Source: Sulfurovum sp. (GTDB lineage Bacteria > Campylobacterota > Campylobacteria > Campylobacterales > Sulfurovaceae). From it: 10,516 nucleotides of DNA. The stretch is taken from the NCBI GenBank assembly GCA_026984165.1, contig JALSSQ010000201.1, positions 1 through 10,516 of the forward strand, read 5' to 3'. Both the position numbers and the translations under genes were made by a program. Shown one piece after another: positions 1 through 6,469 of this stretch (positions are counted from its first letter, which is position 1; each line of letters opens with the position of its first letter). The notes under the pieces were generated by a model, which saw nothing but the letters and a program-made list of their open reading frames with translations, ran no database searches and had not been told where the DNA came from.

Positions 1-312
1 CCACTTTGAGTTTTTACAATTACTAACTTCTCTTCTTTTAAGTATTTTCTACACTTTACTTTCACCTTCCCCCTTTTTAACTAAGTATGATTCTTCTAAT
101 TTTAAGCTCGCCAATTCTATATCTTTATGCTATTAAGCAACCTAATTTTATTAAGTCTATAGGTTTTGTAAATATTATTTATGATTATTAATGAATAGTT
201 AACAAAGTTTTTTATTATAGGCTTTTGTGACTTCATTTAAGTCTAAAATCAGCTTAACTTGTTTAGACTATAAGTTACATGTTTTGGACAAACATAATTA
301 AAAGGAGTAAAC
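1..312. other. AT-rich intergenic region, no convincing gene
   Basis: No supported gene. A plus-strand frame is open from position 2 to a TAA at 134-136, so it could be the tail of a gene entering from the left, but its composition is not persuasive. On the minus strand a GTG at 65-63 opens a frame to the window edge (about 21 residues), but the G-rich stretch before it lies too close to be a normal ribosome site. The last 75 bases carry the inverted repeats and -10-like boxes listed separately. More sequence to the left is needed to decide either possibility. Confidence 0.5.
240..277 (+). promoter_or_regulatory. Inverted repeats overlapping the candidate promoter of the DUF3373 gene
   Basis: Seen directly: AGTCTAAA (240-247) is the exact reverse complement of TTTAGACT (262-269), with 14 bases between. 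A second repeat, TAACTT (255-260) with AAGTTA (272-277), is interleaved with it. Two -10-like hexamers lie inside, TAAAAT at 244-249 and TATAAG at 269-274, so the repeats sit where RNA polymerase would bind. An operator for a dimeric regulator is the simplest reading, and this is inference. Both arms are AT-rich, so chance occurrence is possible. Confidence 0.35.
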
Positions 313-1992
313 ATGAAGACAATTGTTAAAGCATCACTCGTGACGGCAGCGGCATTGACAAGTGCTAATGCAGTATCTAATGCGGCATTAGCAGCAAAGC
401 TTAACTCACTAGAGTCAGAATTATCGAGTATAAAAGCTAAACTTAAGAAGCAAAATAAAAAACTTAATAAAGTTAAATCACATGATAGTAATGACAATAT
501 CAAATGGGGTGTTGATTTTCGAACAGAGATTGATTATATTAATTATGATATGGCTGATGGCAGTACAAGAGGTAAAAATGATCTTATGTCAAATCGACTT
601 TGGTTAAACATGGCATATGCACCTAATCCTAAAAATGTGTTCAAGGGACAACTTTCGTATAATAAGGCATTTGGTGCGCAATTTGGACAAAATAAAAATC
701 CAACGTTGACTCCATTTGGTGTAAGAGGTACAGGATTTGATACTTTTGACTGGGTAAGCAATGAAGCATTAACGGATGATTCAATAAAGGTAAGACAGGC
801 GTATTGGCTTTATCTTGGAGACAAATTTTTTGGTGCAGATATTCCTTGGACATTTTCTATTGGTAGAAGACCGTCAACAGGCGGATTCTTAGCAAACCTT
901 AGAAACGATGATGCCGCACAATCTCCACTTGGGCATATAATTAACGTTAATTTTGATGGGTTAAGTTCTAAGTTAGATCTCTCAAATGTGACAGGTGTTC
1001 CAGGCATGAGTTTTAAACTTTGTATGGGACAAGGTTCTACCAATGCAGCACCTAGATTAGGTAATCTTTCTGCAACAGACTATCAAAACGATGCGCAACA
1101 ACTTGAAGATACAAAGCTTGGTGGATTTATTTTTGAACCGTATAATGATGGTCAGTTTATTGTAAAAACCACAGCGTTTAAAGCATTTGATATGCCAGGT
1201 TTTGATAGTCCAACTTTTTTCCAAGCGTTTGCTGAATCGCAAGGGGCACCAGTTGGTTCTAATGGCCCAGCCGGTTTCTCTCAAGTAGGAAACATGTATG
1301 GTGCAGCGATTTCTGTATTGGTTGATGGATTAGGAGATGACGGAATTTTGGCTGATACGAAAGTATTTGGTTCTTTTGCATGGAGCAAAACAGATCCTGA
1401 TGCAGGACAGCAGATGTTAGGGCTAACAACACCTTTTGGTGTTTTTGGTGCAAATCCTGGCGAAGCTAAAAGTGGTACATCTTATTGGTTAGGAACACAA
1501 GTACCTGTAACAGAAAACGGTAAATTTGGTCTTGAATATAACCATGGAAGCAAGTATTGGAGATCTTACGATTATGCTGAAGATACATTTGCAGGGTCTA
1601 AATTGGCTGCACGTGGTGATGCATGGGAAACATACTTTACTTATCAGTTAACTGACGCACTATCTGCACAAATCAGATATACATCGATTAACTATGATTA
1701 CACAGGTAGTAATGGCTTCTTTGCTTCAGGAGGGACTCCATTTAAAATCTCTGATATAAAAGCGGGTGCAGCTCAATGGGCACAAGCAGGTGGAGCGAAT
1801 CTTACAGCAGCAGATATGGGTTCATTTATTGCAGGTACACCTAATGGAGCAGTTCAAGGTGTTATAGGTAATCTAATAGGAGCAGGGGCTACACAACAGC
1901 AGGCCGCAATTGCAGGACTTGCTGCAGCGATGGCACCATCTATAGTAGAAAAAGCACAAGATGTTAGATTTTACATTAGATATAGATTTTAA
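313..1992 (+). CDS. DUF3373-like outer-membrane beta-barrel protein
   Basis: A 559-residue exported protein. A Sec signal peptide covers about residues 1-20, with a possible cut after SANA. It is followed by a short coiled-coil or heptad-like Lys/Leu/Ser stretch (about 27-55) and then a long region of alternating polar and aromatic strands. The chain ends in RFYIRYRF with a terminal Phe, the usual signal for BAM-dependent outer-membrane insertion. The NRLWLNMAY and GQLSYNKAFGA stretches (about residues 95-120) resemble the DUF3373 family of Campylobacterota, recognised from memory and not searched. A porin or channel role is inferred. A Gly/Ala-rich segment at about 473-547 precedes the last strand and may form a loop or plug. 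The start is set by AAAGGAG at 301-307, five bases before the ATG. The gene appears monocistronic, since a strong hairpin follows it. Confidence 0.8.
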   Translation: MKTIVKASLVTAAALTSANAVSNAALAAKLNSLESELSSIKAKLKKQNKKLNKVKSHDSNDNIKWGVDFRTEIDYINYDMADGSTRGKNDLMSNRLWLNMAYAPNPKNVFKGQLSYNKAFGAQFGQNKNPTLTPFGVRGTGFDTFDWVSNEALTDDSIKVRQAYWLYLGDKFFGADIPWTFSIGRRPSTGGFLANLRNDDAAQSPLGHIINVNFDGLSSKLDLSNVTGVPGMSFKLCMGQGSTNAAPRLGNLSATDYQNDAQQLEDTKLGGFIFEPYNDGQFIVKTTAFKAFDMPGFDSPTFFQAFAESQGAPVGSNGPAGFSQVGNMYGAAISVLVDGLGDDGILADTKVFGSFAWSKTDPDAGQQMLGLTTPFGVFGANPGEAKSGTSYWLGTQVPVTENGKFGLEYNHGSKYWRSYDYAEDTFAGSKLAARGDAWETYFTYQLTDALSAQIRYTSINYDYTGSNGFFASGGTPFKISDIKAGAAQWAQAGGANLTAADMGSFIAGTPNGAVQGVIGNLIGAGATQQQAAIAGLAAAMAPSIVEKAQDVRFYIRYRF

Positions 1993-1999
1993 AATCATT

Positions 2000-2024
2000 T
2001 AACAAAGAGGTTTCCTCTTTGTTA
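2000..2024 (+). terminator. Hairpin after the DUF3373 gene
   Basis: TAACAAAGAGG (2000-2010) pairs perfectly with CCTCTTTGTTA (2014-2024) around a TTT loop, eight bases after the stop codon. The stem has 11 base pairs, but no T run follows it, so it is not a textbook intrinsic terminator. It may act as a terminator, or as a 3'-end stabiliser. Confidence 0.6.
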
Positions 2025-2093
2025 GACTACAACTTAGTATTTCACTAACACTTCACTTTTCTTTTTTACAATGTACTTAGACTACTTAAATAA

Positions 2094-2107
2094 AGTTGGG
2101 CTATAAT
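2094..2107 (+). promoter_or_regulatory. Promoter of the DUF302 gene (-10 TATAAT at 2102-2107)
   Basis: A perfect TATAAT preceded by AGTTGGGC. The expected transcription start near 2114 gives a leader of about 30 bases before the ATG at 2144. The 14-base block AGTTGGGCTATAAT differs by one base from AGTTGGGCTAAAAT upstream of soxY (6419-6432). No good -35 box is visible, which is usual for Campylobacterota sigma-70 promoters. Confidence 0.6.
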
Positions 2108-2143
2108 AATGTACTTGTTCAATATACAATACAAAGGATTACA

Positions 2144-3193
2144 ATGAAAACATTCTCACTAGGATTGATACTGACATTTTTGGTATCGACAGGACTTATG
2201 GCTACAGCAGCACCTGCGAAAGCAGAAAACACTCCAGCAGTATCTGATGCAAACCATATAAGAGTATTTACAGCAGATAATACCGATGGAAAGATAACAG
2301 CGAAAACGATACAAGCTGCATTTGAAAAAGCAGGTTTTATGGTGGAAGCAAACAACGATATGACAGGACCTTTTAAACGTGATTTCAAAGAAAAATATTA
2401 TGATGTATATAACTTGATGATACTTTGGAAAAAAGATACTGTTTTAAATTTATTGGAAAAATATCCTAAGATAGGATTGTTTTCTCCTCTTAGTATGTCA
2501 ATCTATACTGCCAAAGGTAAAAAAACAATTTCTGTAGCATCGCTTTCAACAGCCGGATATGCTGCTATGACAGGTGTGCCTGCTGATAATGCAGCGCTTG
2601 TATCTTTGGGTAAAAGTATAGAAGATGCACTCAAGGCAGCTATGCCAAAAGGTCATTTCGAGACTATGCCCTATAAAATGAAAGCACCACAAGGTCCACT
2701 TGTGCATGAAGCATCGTTTAAAGTAGGTGGTGAATGGGAAGATGAAAAAGATGATTTGGAGATGAAATTTGAAGGTGAACTGGCACCTAATGGTTTTGTG
2801 AGCCCTGCATTTGTGGATTTAAACTATGATTTAGATGAGCATGATAAAGACACATTTAGTTTTTATGATGCGTACTCTATTTGTAAAATAAAAGTCATCT
2901 ATACTGTTTCTCAAAAACATCCAGAAGCAGGGGCTTTAGCACCATGTACAATGTACCTTTATAAAGCAAAAAATGAAAATGTCATTCATATGGGTTTCCC
3001 AACTGTACATAAGTGGATTAGTGCATTAAACATAACAGATAAACCATCTCTTGATGTATTGCTTGATGCACAAGATAAATTTGAAAAAATTCTTGCAAAA
3101 ATTACTGGAAAAACAACTGCTGCTACACCAGCTAAAGTCGAAAATAAAATGGAAACTGGGAAATGCGGAAAAGGCAAATGTGGTAGCAAATAA
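2144..3193 (+). CDS. Periplasmic protein with two DUF302-like repeats and a CGKGKCG tail
   Basis: A 349-residue protein. The signal peptide covers about 1-27 (hydrophobic core LGLILTFLVSTGLMA, possible cut after AKA). Two related domains follow: residues 106-124 (K-Y-P..G..SP..M.IY.AK) align without gaps to 258-276 (K-H-P..G..AP..M.LY.AK), so the protein is an internal duplication. The fold resembles DUF302, whose biochemical role is not settled. Cys247 and Cys268 lie in the second repeat only. The last residues are GKCGKGKCGSK, with Cys341 and Cys346, after a Thr/Ala/Pro/Lys linker (about 322-338); this could bind metal. The start at 2144 is chosen over an in-frame ATG at 2096 because AAAGGA (2133-2138) lies five bases before it, the signal peptide begins there, and 2096 is upstream of the -10 box. 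It appears monocistronic. A partner is unknown. Confidence 0.75.
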   Translation: MKTFSLGLILTFLVSTGLMATAAPAKAENTPAVSDANHIRVFTADNTDGKITAKTIQAAFEKAGFMVEANNDMTGPFKRDFKEKYYDVYNLMILWKKDTVLNLLEKYPKIGLFSPLSMSIYTAKGKKTISVASLSTAGYAAMTGVPADNAALVSLGKSIEDALKAAMPKGHFETMPYKMKAPQGPLVHEASFKVGGEWEDEKDDLEMKFEGELAPNGFVSPAFVDLNYDLDEHDKDTFSFYDAYSICKIKVIYTVSQKHPEAGALAPCTMYLYKAKNENVIHMGFPTVHKWISALNITDKPSLDVLLDAQDKFEKILAKITGKTTAATPAKVENKMETGKCGKGKCGSK

Positions 3194-3210
3194 GTGCCAT
3201 TTTGATGTAT

Positions 3211-3227
3211 AGGACCTCTTTGGTCTT
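3211..3227. terminator. Weak hairpin between convergent genes
   Basis: AGGACC (3211-3216) can pair with GGTCTT (3222-3227) around a five-base loop, with one G-T pair on the plus strand. It lies between the DUF302 gene and the MOSC gene and overlaps the last two bases of the MOSC stop codon. The stem is short and no long T run follows, so this is only a candidate site for termination. Confidence 0.3.
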
Positions 3228-3672
3228 ATACTTCTTCAAGAGAGATACTGTCTCCTTCTTTTATAACCCCACCTTTTATAACTTTTGCAAAAATACCTCT
3301 GTCTTTTTTGAGTAGATCGGGTAAAGACTCATCGATGGCTGAAAGATGATTACATATTGTACAGTTTTGACTTATCTCTAAAAGCGTGTTACCTATGCGC
3401 ATTCTTGTGCCTGATAGCAGATGGTAAGGGTTATAATCTATGAGTATATTTTCACCTAAAATACCATATGAGGTTTGAATATTATGCTTTTTCATAAGGG
3501 TATAACTATCTATAGAGGTTATGAGAATGGAACGTTGGAGATCTGTATGGTAAAATTTATCTTCAAGTATGCCTTTACTATCGATAATGATAGAACTTTT
3601 TTGGACTCTTTTTTTTTGTTCTCGATGGGAGATAAAGAGTGAGATGACTTTGCCTTCAATCTGTTTTGTCAT
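3226..3672 (-). CDS. Small stand-alone MOSC-domain protein
   Basis: A 148-residue protein without signal peptide, so probably cytoplasmic. It matches the MOSC (molybdenum cofactor sulfurase C-terminal) domain over nearly its whole length: an N-terminal strand GKVISLFIS, GILEDKF..D (34-44) in place of the usual G..GD.H, QRSILI (46-51), the family hallmark GILGENI (70-76), then NCTICNHL with Cys104 and Cys107, and the closing strand KGGVIKEGDSI (133-143). In this family a conserved Cys is thought to carry sulfur for the molybdenum cofactor. Small MOSC proteins are little studied, so the exact reaction is unknown. The ribosome site GGAG (3681-3678) is five bases from the ATG. The gene is divergent from soxC, which encodes a molybdoenzyme; a role in cofactor supply or maturation is inferred from this. 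Confidence 0.8.
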   Translation of the reverse strand: MTKQIEGKVISLFISHREQKKRVQKSSIIIDSKGILEDKFYHTDLQRSILITSIDSYTLMKKHNIQTSYGILGENILIDYNPYHLLSGTRMRIGNTLLEISQNCTICNHLSAIDESLPDLLKKDRGIFAKVIKGGVIKEGDSISLEEV

Positions 3673-3705
3673 TATTTCTCCATTTATTTTTTGTATGCTA
3701 ACATA

Positions 3706-3711
3706 ATAATA
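3706..3711 (-). promoter_or_regulatory. Candidate -10 box for the MOSC gene
   Basis: On the minus strand TATTAT at 3711-3706 would give a start near 3699 and a leader of about 27 bases. The surroundings are very AT-rich, so other hexamers nearby could serve as well. Confidence 0.3.
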
Positions 3712-3803
3712 CTTTTAAGAAATAAAATTTACTATATACATAGTATTTGGTTGATAATAATTATATATTTTATTGATATTGTGAAGGTGTCATTGTTACA
3801 ATA

Positions 3804-3817
3804 TTGATATATATCAA
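3804..3817. promoter_or_regulatory. FNR-type palindrome TTGATATATATCAA upstream of soxC
   Basis: A perfect 14-base palindrome that matches the consensus TTGAT-N4-ATCAA of the CRP/FNR family. Its centre (3810.5) lies about 72 bases upstream of the start predicted from the TATAAT at 3871, a distance typical of activators that contact the alpha subunit of RNA polymerase. A second short palindrome, ATTGT-T-ACAAT (3792-3802), adjoins it, and GTGTCA occurs twice, at 3787 and 3818. Which regulator binds is unknown. Because the region is divergent, the MOSC gene could respond too. Confidence 0.55.
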
Positions 3818-3870
3818 GTGTCAAATGAAAAGAATTGATAATTTTACTTATTAGATTTATTTTATTTCTA

Positions 3871-3876
3871 TATAAT
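3871..3876 (+). promoter_or_regulatory. -10 box of the soxC promoter
   Basis: A perfect TATAAT preceded by phased T-rich runs (3841-3868), the typical Campylobacterota substitute for a -35 box. The predicted start is near 3883, giving a leader of about 58 bases that ends in the strong ribosome site AGGAGG (3931-3936). Confidence 0.65.
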
Positions 3877-3940
3877 CTAAGGCACATGACAATTTATACA
3901 TAAATAACTACGTCATTTTAAAATAAATCAAGGAGGAACT

Positions 3941-5254
3941 ATGAATAAGAGTATGAATGTATCTAAAAAAGTCTCTGAACAGTCAAGTAGAAGAGACTTT
4001 TTTAAGAAAACAGCAGCTTATTCTGTGAGTGCATTAGCCGCGGCAAGCGTGATGGCACCAGTGAAAGTAAAAGCAGAAGATGATCCTGCAATCATGGAAG
4101 AACAGCCATGGGCAACAAAGTGGGGACAACCTGTAACCTATAATTTGTATGGTCAGCCTTCAGAGTATGAGAGTAATGTAACAAGAAGAACAACGGAGTT
4201 GTTGTCTTCTGGGAATATGAGAGCATCTATTGCGGTGACACCTCTTCAGGATCTAAGCGGTATTATTACCCCTAATGGTCTTTTCTTTAATCGTCATCAT
4301 GGTGGTACCCCAGATATTGATCCTAATAAGCACAGACTTATGATTCATGGACTTGTAGAAAAACCTATAGTATTGACTATGGACCAACTTAAAAGATATC
4401 CAAGTGTAACAAGAATTCACTTTATCGAATGTCCTGCCAATGGTGGACCAGAGTGGAGAAACCCTCAGTTCCCATCTATCCAGTTTGCAAAAGGATTTAT
4501 GTCTTGTGCTGAGTGGACAGGTGTATATCTTAAAGATATTGTAAAAGATCTTGGGCTTAAGCCAAATGCGCGTTGGATGCTTGCAGAAGGTGGAGACAGT
4601 TCTCATATGGGTAGAACGGTACCTATTGATAAAGTACTTGATGATGCGATGATTGTTTGGGGACAAAATGGTGAAGCATTACGTCCAGAGCAAGGATACC
4701 CTATAAGATTACTCGTTCCAGGTTGGGAAGGTAACCTTTGTGTAAAATGGTTGGCAAGACTAGAGTTCGCGTCTGAGCCTTACTACTGTAAAGAAGAGAC
4801 AGCAAAATATACAGCGCTTAGAAAAGACGGTAAAGCTATTCAGCATTTCTATGCGAATGAGGTAAACTCAGTGATTACTTCTCCATGTCCTGAAAAACCA
4901 TGGACTGATCTTAAGAAAGGTGATGTGGTTGAAATAGAAGGACTTGCATGGTCTGGATTTGGTACGATTGAAGGTGTTGATATCTCTTTTGATGGTGGGA
5001 AAAATTGGGTTGAGGCAAGCCTCAAAGGTCTTGTACTTCCTAAGTCTTGGACACGATTCTCATTTATCTATAAATATGACGGTAAACCATTGTTCCTTTC
5101 TAGTCGTGCTAGAGATGATGCTGGATATGTACAACCAAGTATTAAGCAAGAGAGAGATGCTGTAGGTATCGAAGGCGTTTATCATAGAAATGGTATCCAT
5201 ACATGGGAAATTAAAGAGAATGGAGAGGTACATAATGTTCAAATCTTATCGTAA
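3941..5254 (+). CDS. soxC: SoxC, molybdenum cofactor subunit of sulfane dehydrogenase
   Basis: A 437-residue protein of the sulfite oxidase family. With SoxD it oxidises the sulfane sulfur held on SoxY-Cys, yielding six electrons, in the periplasm. A twin-arginine signal, SRRDFFKK (16-23), and hydrophobic stretch (26-40) show export of the folded, cofactor-loaded enzyme. The Mo-pterin domain includes HRLMIHGLVEKP (131-142) and FIECPANGG (161-169), where Cys164 is the expected molybdenum ligand. CAEWTGV (189-195) and AEGGDSSHMGR (215-225) are typical of SoxC. The dimerisation domain follows from about 305, with SFDGGKNWVEA (349-359). The length is normal for SoxC. The ribosome site AGGAGG lies four bases before the ATG. 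It is the first gene of the cluster and overlaps soxD by 20 bases. No heme motif is present, as expected since SoxD carries the hemes. Confidence 0.95.
   Translation: MNKSMNVSKKVSEQSSRRDFFKKTAAYSVSALAAASVMAPVKVKAEDDPAIMEEQPWATKWGQPVTYNLYGQPSEYESNVTRRTTELLSSGNMRASIAVTPLQDLSGIITPNGLFFNRHHGGTPDIDPNKHRLMIHGLVEKPIVLTMDQLKRYPSVTRIHFIECPANGGPEWRNPQFPSIQFAKGFMSCAEWTGVYLKDIVKDLGLKPNARWMLAEGGDSSHMGRTVPIDKVLDDAMIVWGQNGEALRPEQGYPIRLLVPGWEGNLCVKWLARLEFASEPYYCKEETAKYTALRKDGKAIQHFYANEVNSVITSPCPEKPWTDLKKGDVVEIEGLAWSGFGTIEGVDISFDGGKNWVEASLKGLVLPKSWTRFSFIYKYDGKPLFLSSRARDDAGYVQPSIKQERDAVGIEGVYHRNGIHTWEIKENGEVHNVQILS
5222..5228 (+). promoter_or_regulatory. Ribosome site GGAGAGG that sets the soxD start
   Basis: Six bases before the ATG at 5235, inside the end of soxC. 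It argues for the start at 5235 over the in-frame ATG at 5190, which would add residues before the signal peptide. Confidence 0.65.
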
Positions 5255-6368
5255 AGTAATATCGACAGTTGCAGTTGTGGCTTTAGCCTCTGTCTCTGCG
5301 ATGGCAGCAAGTGACGCATCCCGTACTTATGCCAATGGTAAAAAAGTAATTGATGGTGGTATGGCATATCCTGTAAAAAATGGCAAAACATCAGAGTATT
5401 ATGTGAATACACAAAAAGCATACAAAGATGTCAAATTTGGCAGACCTGCTACGGCGAATGAAATGAAAGCTTGGGATATCGATGTAATGTATGATGGTAC
5501 TGGTCTTCCAGATGGTCAAGGTTCTGTAGAAGAGGGTGACGAGATATATGAAGCAAAATGTGCTTCATGTCACTTTGACTTTGGTGCCGGTGGAGCAGGT
5601 TATCCAGCTTTACAACAGGGTAATGCCTATGAAATTCATGAGACATTAAAACTTCAAAGACTTCATCCGGATGATGATGGTCCAAAACGTAACTTCGGTT
5701 CATACTGGCCATATGCGAGTACCTTGTTTTGGTACATAAAAACAGGTATGCCTCATCCAGCACCTATGTCATTAAGTAATGATGAAGTGTATGCATTGGT
5801 AGCATATATTCTTTCTATTAACGAGATTAAGATTGATGGTGAAGAACTGGATGATGATTTTGTGCTCAATAAAGAGAATTTCCTTAAAATAAAAATGCCA
5901 AACAAAGATGGTTTTGTACCTAAAATAGAAGGGAAAAATGGACTTGAGAATGCACGTAAATTTTATGATAATCCTAAGAACTTTGGTGGAAACAAAACAA
6001 GATGTATGAAAAACTGTTTTGAGGGTGAACCAAAAGTTGCTCGTATTGTAGGGGCAGGTATCAGTGTATTTAATCCACCTCTTTCTAGCAAAAAAGAGAA
6101 ACCAGCCAAAAAAGAAGGTGCAGCAGGTGGCAATGAAGCCAAAACTACTTATGAAGCTTCTTGTGCTGTATGTCATGCGACTGATGCCATGGGTGCACCA
6201 ATGGTAGGTGATAAAAAAGCTTGGGCAGCGGTACTTAAAAAAGGTATCGATGCAGTTTATACAAATGGTATTAAAGGTATCAACGGTATGCCTCCTAAGG
6301 GTGGAACGGCATTAGACGATGCAAAATTTAAAGCGGTAGTGGATTATATGGTAAGTCAGTCTAAATAA
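5235..6368 (+). CDS. soxD: SoxD, di-heme cytochrome c subunit of sulfane dehydrogenase
   Basis: A 377-residue periplasmic cytochrome that takes electrons from SoxC. A Sec signal peptide covers about 1-24 (cut near SAMA). The first heme domain has CASCH (109-113) and a likely axial Met at GMPHPAP (Met172). The second has CAVCH (310-314) and GMPPKGG (Met352). Between them Cys257 and Cys261 in RCMKNC form a pair that I recall from SoxD relatives; it lacks the His of a heme motif. A Lys/Ala/Gly-rich flexible linker (about 284-302) separates the two domains. The fused di-heme layout is that of SoxD, not of single-heme sulfite dehydrogenase partners. The start codon lies inside soxC, 20 bases before its end, so translation is probably coupled and the two subunits made in equal amounts. 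Confidence 0.92.
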   Translation: MFKSYRKVISTVAVVALASVSAMAASDASRTYANGKKVIDGGMAYPVKNGKTSEYYVNTQKAYKDVKFGRPATANEMKAWDIDVMYDGTGLPDGQGSVEEGDEIYEAKCASCHFDFGAGGAGYPALQQGNAYEIHETLKLQRLHPDDDGPKRNFGSYWPYASTLFWYIKTGMPHPAPMSLSNDEVYALVAYILSINEIKIDGEELDDDFVLNKENFLKIKMPNKDGFVPKIEGKNGLENARKFYDNPKNFGGNKTRCMKNCFEGEPKVARIVGAGISVFNPPLSSKKEKPAKKEGAAGGNEAKTTYEASCAVCHATDAMGAPMVGDKKAWAAVLKKGIDAVYTNGIKGINGMPPKGGTALDDAKFKAVVDYMVSQSK

Positions 6369-6418
6369 GACTGGATTATCACAATTATTACACAGTAAGA
6401 TATTAGAATGAGGGTATG

Positions 6419-6432
6419 AGTTGGGCTAAAAT
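6419..6432 (+). promoter_or_regulatory. Candidate internal promoter for soxYZ (-10 TAAAAT at 6427-6432)
   Basis: AGTTGGGCTAAAAT matches 13 of 14 bases of the promoter block before the DUF302 gene (2094-2107). A start near 6439 would leave about 31 bases before the soxY ATG. The 101-base gap between soxD and soxY leaves room for it. If used, SoxYZ could be made in excess of SoxCD, as a substrate carrier may need. Transcription also probably reads through from soxC, since no terminator is seen in the gap. Confidence 0.45.
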
Positions 6433-6469
6433 GCTACTCAACCCTATTATTATAAAGAAAGGAAATTAC

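Noticed and set aside
2..136. Open frame from the left edge on the plus strand as the tail of an upstream gene
   Set aside because: Only about 44 codons of low-complexity Leu/Ser/Thr/Phe composition, with no recognisable domain; cannot be told from chance without the sequence to the left.
240..277. RNA pseudoknot from the two interleaved repeats
   Set aside because: The connecting loop across the 8-base stem is only two bases, too short to fold; also the likely transcription start lies within or after it.
2096..2143. Upstream in-frame ATG that would extend the DUF302 protein by 16 residues
   Set aside because: It lies upstream of the TATAAT box, has no ribosome site, and would place a non-signal stretch before the signal peptide; the ATG at 2144 has AAAGGA.
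4253..4666. 137-codon open frame on the minus strand opposite soxC
   Set aside because: It is a shadow of soxC; no ribosome site and no recognisable domain.
5190..5234. Upstream in-frame ATG for soxD
   Set aside because: The extra 15 residues lie before a clean signal peptide, and GGAGAGG fits the ATG at 5235.
5772..6176. 134-codon open frame on the minus strand opposite soxD
   Set aside because: Phe/Ile/Tyr-rich product typical of reading an AT-rich gene backwards; no ribosome site.
6412..6443. Imperfect inverted repeat GGGTATGAG/CTCAACCC around the soxY -10 box
   Set aside because: The arms need a bulge and the loop is long; not better than chance.
6416..6469. Upstream in-frame ATG for soxY
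   Set aside because: The extra 18 residues would hide the signal peptide, there is no ribosome site, and the candidate -10 box lies inside.
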